Assembly (NCBI GenBank): GCA_964650465.1
Contig: CAZYTA010000073.1
Coordinates: 1 to 7,410, forward strand
Direction of reading: 5' to 3'
Length of the DNA: 7,410 bases
Source: RGIG6353 sp964650465
GTDB taxonomy: Bacteria > Bacillota > Clostridia > Oscillospirales > SIG627
Under the pieces are notes generated by a model. The model did not search any database and had not been told where the DNA came from. It saw only the letters and a program-made list of their open reading frames with translations. The translations under genes were made by a program, and so were the position numbers. Shown here in pieces: positions 1-5,219 of the stretch (positions are counted from its first letter, which is position 1; each line of letters opens with the position of its first letter).

Positions 1-30
1 CCCTCATGATTGAGGGGCAGGGGTGTTGAA

Positions 31-52
31 GTGCGATTTATCGCGCTTTTTT
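31..52 (+). terminator. Intrinsic terminator for a plus-strand transcript converging on obg
   Basis: On the plus strand GTGCGA (31-36) pairs with TCGCGC (41-46) around a TTTA loop, with one T-G wobble, and six T residues follow (47-52). Adding AA/TT extends the stem to 8 bp. Read on the minus strand the wobble becomes a C-A mismatch and no T tract follows, so the element points to plus-strand transcription. No plus-strand gene lies in the window, so its gene or RNA must end just left of position 1. The T tract overlaps the obg stop codon at 51-53. Confidence 0.6.
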
Positions 53-1319
53 ATTTCACATAGTCAAAATCAAATCCGTAAATTGAAACCTCGTCGCCGT
101 CCTGAACTCCCATTTCTTCAAGCTTGTCAAAAACCTTGGCTTTCTTTAACACCTTATGGAAGTAAGCAAGAGATTCTCTGTCCTCAAAGTTGACGTTTGC
201 CACAAGACGTTCTATCCATTCAGCCTCAACTATCCAGACACCGTTTTCACGATGGGCTTCAAAGCTCCTGTCATCGGAAACTTCTTCTATTTCCTCTATA
301 TATTCGGGCTCGTAGCGAACCTGCGCAGGAAGAGTAAGGAGAAGTTTTGATACCTCATAAAGAAGCTCATTGACTCCCGAGCGTGTAGCTGCGGAAATAA
401 AGAAGATGGGCATACTGTTTTCTTCAGCATATTTTTCAAGTCGCTTCTTCGTTTCGTCATCGACACCCACATCGCATTTGTTTGCCACAAGTATCTGAGG
501 GCGTGCAGCCATTTCGGGATTATATCGTTCAAGCTCAGCATTTATCTTTTCTATATCGTCGATGGGGTCGCGTCCCTCGGTGGAAGCCGCATCAACCACG
601 TGAAGAAGCAGACGGCAACGGTCAACGTGTCTTAGAAATTCGTGTCCCAGACCTGCACCGTCGGAAGCGCCTTCTATAAGACCGGGTATATCAGCCATTA
701 CGAAATTGTGTGTGTCCACACTTACTACACCAAGCATGGGGGAGAGTGTAGTAAAGTGATAGTTTGCTATCTTGGGCTTTGCGGCAGACACCATTGAAAG
801 GAGAGTGGATTTGCCTACGTTCGGAAAGCCTACAAGCCCCACATCCGCAAGCATTTTAAGTTCAAGCACCAATGTACGCTCTTCTCCCTGAATACCGCCT
901 TTGGCAAATCGGGGTATCTGTCTTGTGGGAGTAGCAAAATGTGTATTGCCCCAGCCGCCTCTACCGCCCTTAGCGGCAACAAAACGTCCGTCCTTACCCA
1001 TGTCATACATTATTTTGCCGCTTTCGGCATCCTTAATAAGAGTTCCTTGAGGGACTTTGAGAATAAGGTCCTCGGCAGTTTTGCCGTGGAATTTTTCTCC
1101 TTTGCCGTTTTCACCGTTTTTGGCTACAAACTTTCTGTGGTAACGAAAGGGGAGCAGGGTTGTTTCTCCCTTGTCTACCTCGAAAACGATGCTTCCGCCG
1201 TTTCCGCCGTCACCGCCGCTGGGACCGCCCTCGGCAACATATTTCTCGCGGTGAAATGCTACTGCGCCGTCGCCGCCGTTTCCTGCCTTGACATATATTT
1301 CTACCTTGTCTATAAACAT
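51..1319 (-). CDS. obg: Obg-family GTPase (ObgE/CgtA), ribosome assembly
   Basis: Large GTPase of 422 residues that binds the 50S subunit; the family acts in late 50S maturation and in the stringent response. Residues 1-158 are the glycine-rich Obg fold, with many GG pairs such as GGPSGGDGGNGG at 31-42. The G domain follows: P-loop GFPNVGKST at 164-172, switch I threonines at 190-191, DIPG at 210-213, NKCD at 280-283 and SAA at 309-311. The C-terminal OCT domain covers about 345-422 and ends in an acidic-aromatic tail. The length is normal and every GTPase motif is intact. The ATG at 1319 has AAGGAG at 1327-1332, 7 bases upstream. It follows the rplU-prp-rpmA group in the usual Firmicute order, but a terminator and a 277-bp gap separate it, so it is probably transcribed on its own. 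Confidence 0.97.
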   Translation of the reverse strand: MFIDKVEIYVKAGNGGDGAVAFHREKYVAEGGPSGGDGGNGGSIVFEVDKGETTLLPFRYHRKFVAKNGENGKGEKFHGKTAEDLILKVPQGTLIKDAESGKIMYDMGKDGRFVAAKGGRGGWGNTHFATPTRQIPRFAKGGIQGEERTLVLELKMLADVGLVGFPNVGKSTLLSMVSAAKPKIANYHFTTLSPMLGVVSVDTHNFVMADIPGLIEGASDGAGLGHEFLRHVDRCRLLLHVVDAASTEGRDPIDDIEKINAELERYNPEMAARPQILVANKCDVGVDDETKKRLEKYAEENSMPIFFISAATRSGVNELLYEVSKLLLTLPAQVRYEPEYIEEIEEVSDDRSFEAHRENGVWIVEAEWIERLVANVNFEDRESLAYFHKVLKKAKVFDKLEEMGVQDGDEVSIYGFDFDYVK

Positions 1320-1379
1320 TGTATGTCTCCTTAAAGTTGTGTTATCTCACGGTATCATCTTTGGGTTAAAACCGAAAAT

Positions 1380-1408
1380 ATTTTATTCAATTTCACACCC
1401 TCATACAA
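1380..1408 (-). promoter_or_regulatory. Candidate sigma-A-type promoter for obg
   Basis: Minus-strand TTGTAT (1408-1403), a 17-bp spacer, then TAAAAT (1385-1380). The -10 matches 5 of 6 consensus bases and the -35 only 3 of 6. It lies downstream of the rpmA terminator and about 60 bp before the obg start, where an independent obg promoter would be expected. The call rests on spacing and the -10 only. Confidence 0.4.
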
Positions 1409-1449
1409 AGAGCGAACAATTCACTCTCAACAACAATTTTTCTAATGTA

Positions 1450-1491
1450 GAAAATCTCCGATTTTCTTTGATTTGTGAAAATTTCATTTTC
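1450..1491 (-). repeat. Pair of small hairpins in the rpmA-obg intergenic region
   Basis: The 277-bp stretch 1320-1596 has no gene. Besides the rpmA terminator and the candidate obg promoter it holds two perfect small inverted repeats: GAAAATC-TCC-GATTTTC (1450-1466) and GAAAAT-TTC-ATTTTC (1477-1491). On the minus strand the first, with its flank, reads GAAAATC-GGA-GATTTTC then TACATTA. That resembles GAAAACC-GACA-GGTTTTC then TACCTTA in the nrdD-trxB spacer, so both may be diverged copies of one intergenic repeat module. Confidence 0.4.
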
Positions 1492-1557
1492 TTCGCATTT
1501 CTCTCGACGGTCCGTTAACCGGTGTCTGATACATCACCGTGAAGCTCTGCTCGTTAG

Positions 1558-1586
1558 AAAAAGGGGTTGCTTCAAGAAGCAACCCC
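1558..1586 (-). terminator. Intrinsic terminator of the rplU-prp-rpmA operon
   Basis: A perfect 10-bp stem GGGGTTGCTT/AAGCAACCCC (1563-1572 with 1577-1586) with a 4-base loop. On the minus strand it is followed directly by TTTTTC (1562-1558 and onward). It sits 10 bases past the rpmA stop, so it cleanly ends the ribosomal protein transcript before obg. Confidence 0.92.
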
Positions 1587-1596
1587 AACCAAGAAC

Positions 1597-1869
1597 TTAT
1601 CTTACGCTGACTTTCTTTCTTCCGCCTGCCATGGGCTCGAATTTAACGATACCGTCGGTAAGTGCGAAAAGCGTATCATCTGATCCGCGGCCAACATTTT
1701 CACCGGGATGAATGTGAGTTCCTCTCTGACGAACAAGGATATTACCTGCTACGCAAGCCTGACCGTCAGCCTTCTTTGCACCAAGTCTCTTGGACTCGGA
1801 ATCACGGCCGTTCTTTGTAGAACCAACACCTTTTTTATGTGCAAAAAACTGTAAGCTTAATCTTAACAT
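1597..1869 (-). CDS. rpmA: 50S ribosomal protein L27 with Prp-cleaved N-terminal extension
   Basis: Protein of 90 residues, typical L27 length. It contains the L27 signature SKRLGAKKADGQ near 25-36, then QRGTHIHPGENVGRG and a basic C-terminus (GGRKKVSVR). L27 lies near the peptidyl transferase centre and its mature N-terminus reaches the P-site tRNA. The first nine residues, MLRLSLQFF, are the Firmicute extension that Prp removes before A10, exposing AHKKGVGST. That cleavage is established in Staphylococcus aureus and inferred here from the motif and the adjacent prp gene. The ATG at 1869 is chosen because it begins this motif, with AAGGA about 10 bases upstream inside the end of prp; the reading frame stays open further upstream but without family similarity. 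The start is 4 bases past the prp stop. Confidence 0.97.
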   Translation of the reverse strand: MLRLSLQFFAHKKGVGSTKNGRDSESKRLGAKKADGQACVAGNILVRQRGTHIHPGENVGRGSDDTLFALTDGIVKFEPMAGGRKKVSVR

Positions 1870-1873
1870 GACT

Positions 1874-2224
1874 TTAATTTCCTTTCGTGATATTTTTTTG
1901 TTGTACCACAACTTCCAGATTGTCGGGATACTGCTCCTGTAAATCGCTCAGCTGTAACATAAAACCCTCAATAACGCCCGATACCGCAAACTCAGCGGAC
2001 ATGGACACCTTTTCGGTATCGGCATCTATTACCGCTTTATCTCCGTCAACAGTAACGGCAAAATCGGCTTTAAACACCTCTGTTATTGTGTTTATTACAA
2101 GATTTGTCATTCCGCTTACTGCGGCACACAGAACATCCGGACCTTCAAGCTCGAACATTGCGTGTCCCGATAGGGAAAAGCCTGTATAAACATTGTCGGT
2201 TTTATAAAATATAGCCTTGATCAT
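1874..2224 (-). CDS. prp: Ribosomal-processing cysteine protease Prp (YsxB family)
   Basis: Small protein of 116 residues between L21 and L27, the constant position of this family. Prp is a cysteine protease that trims the N-terminal extension of L27. The two expected catalytic residues are visible: His21 in SGHA and Cys33 in VLCAAVS, with the family spacing of 12. The short acidic loop before the cysteine (FELEGPD) and the following helix also fit. Its ATG overlaps the rplU stop by one base (TAATG), and only a weak ribosome binding site is visible, so translation is probably coupled to rplU. The substrate sequence LQFF/AHKKG is encoded immediately downstream. Confidence 0.95.
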   Translation of the reverse strand: MIKAIFYKTDNVYTGFSLSGHAMFELEGPDVLCAAVSGMTNLVINTITEVFKADFAVTVDGDKAVIDADTEKVSMSAEFAVSGVIEGFMLQLSDLQEQYPDNLEVVVQQKNITKGN

Positions 2225-2535
2225 TACTTTGCAATCTTCTGAATCTGTACCTTTGTGTAGGGCTGTCTGTGACCGATCTTCTTCTTGGAGTCCTTCTTGG
2301 GCTTGTACTTCAAGATGTGGATCTTCTTGCCCTTACCGTTTTTAACAACGGTAGCGGTAACTGTGCATCCTGCAACATTGGGAGTTCCGGCAACAAAAGA
2401 GTCACCGTCGGAAAGTGCAAGAACATCGTCAAATGTAATCTCGCTGCCTGCTTCAACATCAAGCTTTTCGATGAAGATGATGTCGCCTTCCTGAACCTTG
2501 TACTGCTTTCCGCCTGTCTTGATCACTGCAAACAC
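2224..2535 (-). CDS. rplU: 50S ribosomal protein L21, GTG start
   Basis: Protein of 103 residues, the normal L21 length. It begins FAVIKTGGKQYKVQEGD and ends with the signature KKIGHRQPYTKVQIQKI; L21 binds 23S rRNA domain I in the 50S subunit. Two in-frame GTG codons are possible starts, at 2544 and 2535. The second is preferred: it gives the standard (M)FAVIKTGGKQ beginning, and the first GTG lies inside the GAGGTG Shine-Dalgarno sequence (2542-2547), which stands 6 bases before the second. It is the first gene of the rplU-prp-rpmA operon, with its own strong promoter and a structured leader. Its stop overlaps the prp start by one base. Confidence 0.96.
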   Translation of the reverse strand: MFAVIKTGGKQYKVQEGDIIFIEKLDVEAGSEITFDDVLALSDGDSFVAGTPNVAGCTVTATVVKNGKGKKIHILKYKPKKDSKKKIGHRQPYTKVQIQKIAK

Positions 2536-2549
2536 GAAAAGCACCTCGC

Positions 2550-2610
2550 TTTCTATTTACGTCTCGCTACGGTGGGTTGCTCGAAAGCATTATGTACCCA
2601 CAATATGCGG
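2550..2610 (-). promoter_or_regulatory. L21-leader-like structured 5' untranslated region of rplU
   Basis: From the predicted start of transcription (near 2610) to the GTG start there are about 75 bases. On the minus strand GTGGGT (2601-2596) pairs with ACCCAC (2577-2572). Inside it, after a 6-base one-sided bulge ACATAA, TGCT-TTCG-AGCA (2589-2578) forms a second helix with a UUCG tetraloop, stacked on the outer stem. A purine-rich segment then leads to the Shine-Dalgarno. Firmicutes are known to have an L21 leader RNA upstream of rplU thought to mediate feedback by the protein. Position and fold fit that family, but I have not compared it with the family model. Confidence 0.6.
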
Positions 2611-2616
2611 CATAAT

Positions 2617-2645
2617 ATTCTAACACCACAACAAGCGTTTGTCAA
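2617..2645 (-). promoter_or_regulatory. Strong sigma-A-type promoter of the rplU-prp-rpmA operon
   Basis: Minus strand: consensus -35 TTGACA (2645-2640), exactly 17 bp, then -10 TAGAAT (2622-2617). Transcription would start near 2610, giving a leader of about 75 bases. The -35 lies 26 bp past the rsmI stop, so this promoter separates the ribosomal protein operon from the upstream methyltransferase genes. Confidence 0.88.
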
Positions 2646-2670
2646 GAGAAAATTTAAAAAATTTTACTTT

Positions 2671-3510
2671 TTATATGATTTTTTTGTATATTACGTTTTT
2701 TGCTACGCCTCTGTCCTTAGCCGCCGCTTTAATGGCATCCATTTTTTCCAGTCCCTGTTGAATATAATATTCAACGTGAGCGCTCTCGTCCATATCCTGC
2801 CAGAACGGGACCTCATCCTCTTTTTTAGCTCCTTCGATAACGAGCACAAACTCACCCTTGGGATTGTTTTCGGCATAGTGTGCCACAGCGCCGGAAATTG
2901 TAGTACGGAATACCTCTTCGTTTATCTTTGTGAGCTCCCGCACAAGAGATATTCTTCTGTCTCCGAGATGCTCAAGCATGGCAGACAGCGTATCGCGAAG
3001 CTTGTGTGGCGCTTCATAGAATATCAAAGTATACGGCGAGGTTTTTACTTCCTCAAGATGACGCCTGCGCTCGCCTTTGTTTGTGGAAAGGAAGCCTTCA
3101 AAGGAAAACCTTCCCGTGGGAAGTCCCGATATTGACAATGCGGAAATTGCCGCACAGGGACCGGGGATGGCATAAACGGGAATTTCTTCTTCGGCGCAAA
3201 GCCTTACCAAATCCTCTCCCGGGTCGGAAATTGCGGGAGTACCGGCATCGCTGACAACAGCACAGGCTTCCCCGTTTTTTATACGTGCAATTATTTCCGC
3301 TCCCTTTTCACGCTTATTATGCTCATGGTAGCTTATAAGCGGCTTTTTTGCGCCGATGCACATAAGAAGCTTTCCTGTAACTCTCGTGTCCTCTGCTGCA
3401 ATGAAGTCAACCTCGGAAAGCACCTTTTTTGCCCTCTCGGACAGGTCACTGAGGTTTCCTATGGGTGTTGCCACAACATAAAGTACACCCTTAATTATTT
3501 CATTAGACAT
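2671..3510 (-). CDS. rsmI: 16S rRNA (cytidine1402-2'-O)-methyltransferase RsmI
   Basis: Protein of 279 residues, family-typical length, of the tetrapyrrole-methylase (SPOUT-unlike class III) fold. RsmI methylates the 2'-O of C1402 in the 16S rRNA decoding centre using S-adenosylmethionine. Visible family blocks: LYVVATPIGNLSDLSERA at 10-27, AAEDTR at 38-43, SDAGTPAISDPG at 87-98, IPGPCAAISALSISGLPT at 115-132, FYEAPHKL at 164-171, LVRELTKINEE at 189-199 and GEFVLVIEG at 219-227. The C-terminal 50 residues form a small helical tail. The ATG at 3510 has AGGAG at 3518-3522, 7 bases upstream. It lies 36 bp after trmN6 with no terminator between them, so the two are probably co-transcribed; the same neighbours occur in Bacillus subtilis (yabB-yazA-rsmI), here without the small GIY-YIG gene. 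Past the stop there is only a weak all-AT hairpin, so some read-through into rplU is possible. Confidence 0.96.
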   Translation of the reverse strand: MSNEIIKGVLYVVATPIGNLSDLSERAKKVLSEVDFIAAEDTRVTGKLLMCIGAKKPLISYHEHNKREKGAEIIARIKNGEACAVVSDAGTPAISDPGEDLVRLCAEEEIPVYAIPGPCAAISALSISGLPTGRFSFEGFLSTNKGERRRHLEEVKTSPYTLIFYEAPHKLRDTLSAMLEHLGDRRISLVRELTKINEEVFRTTISGAVAHYAENNPKGEFVLVIEGAKKEDEVPFWQDMDESAHVEYYIQQGLEKMDAIKAAAKDRGVAKNVIYKKII

Positions 3511-3546
3511 CTTTTATCTCCTGAGATATTCTTTGAAATTACTATT

Positions 3547-4284
3547 TTAATCCATACAGCCTTTTTCATAGACTGTTTTCATTTTTTCGCTGTACTCATT
3601 ACCCTCATATATCACAAATGGCGGCGTTATCTTCATTGAAGGCAAAGCTGATTTTCTTCCCTTCACAAGTATAAGCGTGGGAGCTTCACCTGTATGTGAT
3701 ACCACTTCGGTCAGTTCTTTTGGCTCTATTCCCGCTTCTCGCATTGCAACCAGCAGGTCGCACAGCCTGTCGGGGCGGTAGATAACAAAAAGGTCGCCGC
3801 CGTTTTTGAGTATTTTTGATGCCGCCAAACACACATCGTTTATGTCGCATTTCAGCTCGTGACGGGCAGTAAGCTTTCTTTCACTTTCATTGAGATATCC
3901 CGAGGTCATTTTCATATAGGGGGGATTTGTAAAAACAAAGTCAACGCTTTCTATCCCTTTTTCTCTGAAATAGTATGGAGTAATATTGTTCAGATCATCG
4001 TGGACTATCTCTATTGTGTCCGACATTTTGCAAAGCTCAACGTTTTCCCGTGCAAGCTCTGCATAATCGTCCTGTATCTCAAAAGCAAATATTTTGCCCG
4101 GTGCTTTTCTGTAATTTACAAGTATTGGAATTATACCTGTGCCCGTACCCAGCTCAACGCCTACAGAGCCCTTTTTTATCTTTATGTATGCAGAAAGGAG
4201 TACCGCATCGGTTCCGTAAGCAAAGCCCTCGGTATATTGGTATATTGATATATCTTCGTTTATTTTATCAAGCCTTTTTTTCAT
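3547..4284 (-). CDS. trmN6: tRNA1(Val) (adenine37-N6)-methyltransferase family protein (TrmN6/YfiC/YabB)
   Basis: Class I SAM-dependent methyltransferase of 245 residues. In Escherichia coli the YfiC/TrmN6 member makes m6A at A37 of tRNA1(Val). Visible features: N-terminal DISIYQYTEGFAYGTDAVLL (11-30), where family members carry the FxxGTDAVLL motif; SAM-binding motif I VELGTGTG at 43-50; acidic motif II in FAFEIQ at 67-71; catalytic NPPY at 120-123, typical of N6-adenine methyltransferases; and IYRPDRL at 168-174. The ATG at 4284 is chosen because family similarity begins there and the usual length results, although AAGGA stands about 13 bases upstream, longer than ideal. The frame is open to 4431, but that stretch is hairpin-rich and unlike the family. 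No terminator or clear promoter separates it from smpB. Substrate assignment is by family only. Confidence 0.9.
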   Translation of the reverse strand: MKKRLDKINEDISIYQYTEGFAYGTDAVLLSAYIKIKKGSVGVELGTGTGIIPILVNYRKAPGKIFAFEIQDDYAELARENVELCKMSDTIEIVHDDLNNITPYYFREKGIESVDFVFTNPPYMKMTSGYLNESERKLTARHELKCDINDVCLAASKILKNGGDLFVIYRPDRLCDLLVAMREAGIEPKELTEVVSHTGEAPTLILVKGRKSALPSMKITPPFVIYEGNEYSEKMKTVYEKGCMD

Positions 4285-4314
4285 TATATTATGAAATTCC
4301 TTTAAACCAATCTC

Positions 4315-4459
4315 GTCGTTTTTTTGCGAGGGAATGCTTTTTAGCAAAAAGCACTCCCTCGCGCTCCTACGACTCGCTTTAGCCTCACACATTGTTCGGC
4401 TACGCTCCCTGTACGGCTTGAACTTTTGCACTTTACGCTAAACGCTTCAAGGCAAAAGT
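4315..4459 (-). repeat. Hairpin-rich intergenic element between smpB and trmN6
   Basis: The gap 4285-4534 (250 bp) contains no convincing gene apart from the micro-ORF overlapping the smpB end. It holds three inverted repeats. (1) A 17-bp stem 4326-4342 with 4346-4362 (GCGAGGGAATGCTTTTT on plus) around a 3-base loop; its one non-Watson-Crick position is G-U on the minus strand but A-C on plus, so the RNA form is minus. A short outer stem GTCGT/ACGAC (4369-4373, 4315-4319) encloses it. (2) TAGCC/GGCTA (4380-4384, 4398-4402). (3) ACTTTTGC/GCAAAAGT (4422-4429, 4452-4459). There is no T tract on the minus strand after the big hairpin, so it is not a classic terminator. It could be a small non-autonomous repeat, an RNA processing or stability structure, or an attenuator. 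Confidence 0.5.
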
Positions 4460-4507
4460 CCCCCGCACGCTCGAAAAGCAAGTTGAGATTATTTTTTTAT
4501 TTATCAA

Positions 4508-4530
4508 TAGATTAACCTCGCCGCTTTGTC
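4508..4530 (-). repeat. 23-bp direct repeat, left copy, inside a 12-codon micro-ORF at the smpB 3' end
   Basis: Core RCGGCGAGGTTRAT; matches 19 of 23 bases with the copy at 5134-5156, and all four differences are transitions. In this copy the repeat is part of an open frame 4542-4504 (ATG to TGA) that would encode MTEYDKAARLIY; its ATG overlaps the last codons and stop of smpB. Three of the four differences from the other copy are silent third-base changes in the shared frame. Whether it is translated, a residue of a repeat, or a nucleic-acid site is unknown. Confidence 0.4.
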
Positions 4531-4534
4531 ATAT

Positions 4535-5017
4535 TCAGTCATCAAGCCTTCCCGAAAGCTTAACATTTCTCATGCTCTGACGGTCCATATCCTTTGCCGC
4601 CGCTGAATCACGCTTGTCATAAAGCTTTTTACCCTTACAAAGACCTATTTCCAGCTTTGCTCGTGACTTGCTGAAATATATCTGCAAAGGAATAATACTG
4701 TAGCCCTCTCTTCCAACAAGTCCGAAAAGCTTCATTATTTCCTTTTTGTGCATTAGAAGCTTTCTGGGGCGCAAGGGGTCACGGTTGAAGATGTTGCCTT
4801 TTTCGTAGGGGCTGATATGCATACCGTAAACAAACAGCTCACCGCCGTCAACGGAGCACCAGGAATCCTTGAGATTTACCTGTCCCATCCGCAATGCCTT
4901 GACCTCGGTTCCCACAAGCTGAATTCCCGCCTCATATTTTTCTTCAACAAAATAATCGTGATAAGCCTTTTTGTTGGAAGCTATAAGTCTTATTCCATTA
5001 TCTTTTTTCTCTGCCAT
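4535..5017 (-). CDS. smpB: SsrA-binding protein SmpB
   Basis: Protein of 160 residues, family-typical. SmpB binds the tRNA-like end of tmRNA and brings it to stalled ribosomes for trans-translation. Visible blocks: IASNKKAYHDYF (12-23), GTEVKALR (36-43), the turn NRDPLRPRKLLMHKKEI (78-94), and the tail start GKKLYDKRD (129-137), which enters the decoding centre and is normally followed by a basic helix. Here the tail continues SAAAKDMDRQSMRNVKLSGRLDD, ending more acidic than many homologues. The ATG at 5017 begins the family sequence and has GAGGGA at 5023-5028, 5 bases upstream; an ATG at 5053 in the same frame lies upstream of the predicted transcription start and is rejected. It has its own promoter. 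No tmRNA gene is recognised in this window. Confidence 0.96.
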   Translation of the reverse strand: MAEKKDNGIRLIASNKKAYHDYFVEEKYEAGIQLVGTEVKALRMGQVNLKDSWCSVDGGELFVYGMHISPYEKGNIFNRDPLRPRKLLMHKKEIMKLFGLVGREGYSIIPLQIYFSKSRAKLEIGLCKGKKLYDKRDSAAAKDMDRQSMRNVKLSGRLDD

Positions 5018-5043
5018 GGCAGTCCCTCGCTTTCTTCGGATGT

Positions 5044-5072
5044 AGTATATCATAAAACAACGGTTGTGTCAA
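5044..5072 (-). promoter_or_regulatory. Strong sigma-A-type promoter of smpB
   Basis: Minus strand: consensus -35 TTGACA (5072-5067), a 17-bp spacer, then TATACT (5049-5044), 5 of 6 matches at -10. Transcription would begin near 5037, giving a leader of about 20 bases. It lies just downstream of the trxB-like gene's terminator, so smpB is an independent unit, probably reading on through trmN6 and rsmI. Confidence 0.88.
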
Positions 5073-5080
5073 ATAATGTT

Positions 5081-5108
5081 AAAAGAGGCTGTTTTTTCAG
5101 CCTCTTTT
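5081..5108 (-). terminator. Intrinsic terminator between the trxB-like gene and smpB
   Basis: Perfect 11-bp stem AAAAGAGGCTG/CAGCCTCTTTT (5081-5091 with 5098-5108), loop of six T on plus (six A on minus). On the minus strand the stem ends in TTTT followed by AACATT, so the U tract is inside the stem base and short. It stands about 110 bp after the trxB-like stop and directly before the smpB promoter. Confidence 0.75.
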
Positions 5109-5133
5109 GTTTCCATATATTAGGAAATTGCAT

Positions 5134-5156
5134 TAAATCAACCTCGCCGTTTTATC
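5134..5156 (-). repeat. 23-bp direct repeat, right copy, inside a 13-codon micro-ORF downstream of the trxB-like gene
   Basis: Same 23-base motif as at 4508-4530 and on the same strand, so the two copies flank smpB. Here it falls in an open frame 5174-5133 (ATG to TAA) that would encode MDITKQDKTARLI, resembling MTEYDKAARLIY of the other copy (shared DKxARLI). No good ribosome binding site precedes it. The rest of the gap 5109-5219 shows only a GC-rich 5-bp hairpin CGGCG-GCT-CGCCG followed on the plus strand by CTTTTT, near the trxB-like stop. Confidence 0.35.
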
Positions 5157-5219
5157 TTGTTTGGTTATATCCATAGGTTACGATAGGCGAGAATTGCCGG
5201 CGGCTCGCCGCTTTTTCAC

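Noticed and set aside
2536..2544. GTG at 2544 as the rplU start
   Set aside because: It lies within the GAGGTG ribosome binding site that serves the GTG at 2535, and it would add MLF before the conserved L21 beginning.
2646..2670. AAAATTT/AAATTTT inverted repeat after rsmI as a terminator
   Set aside because: An all-AT 7-bp stem with no U tract is too weak to call. It also abuts the rplU -35.
2269..3135. A 288-codon open frame on the plus strand opposite rplU and rsmI
   Set aside because: It is antisense to two genes with unambiguous family motifs, its sequence is low-grade and rich in Cys/Phe/Leu as expected from reversed coding DNA, and it crosses the rplU promoter and leader.
4283..4306. 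TTGGTT-N16-TATAAT as a promoter for trmN6
   Set aside because: The -10 overlaps the chosen ATG itself, so transcription would begin inside the gene with no suitable in-frame start soon after. Probably a chance AT-rich match.
4285..4431. N-terminal extension of the trmN6 frame up to an ATG at 4431
   Set aside because: The extension translates the hairpin-rich spacer into a basic, non-family sequence. Family similarity and normal length start at 4284.
5198..5215. CGGCG-GCT-CGCCG then CTTTTT as a plus-strand terminator
   Set aside because: No plus-strand gene precedes it, the stem is only 5 bp with a 3-base loop, and the nearest gene lies on the other strand. Kept only as a note.
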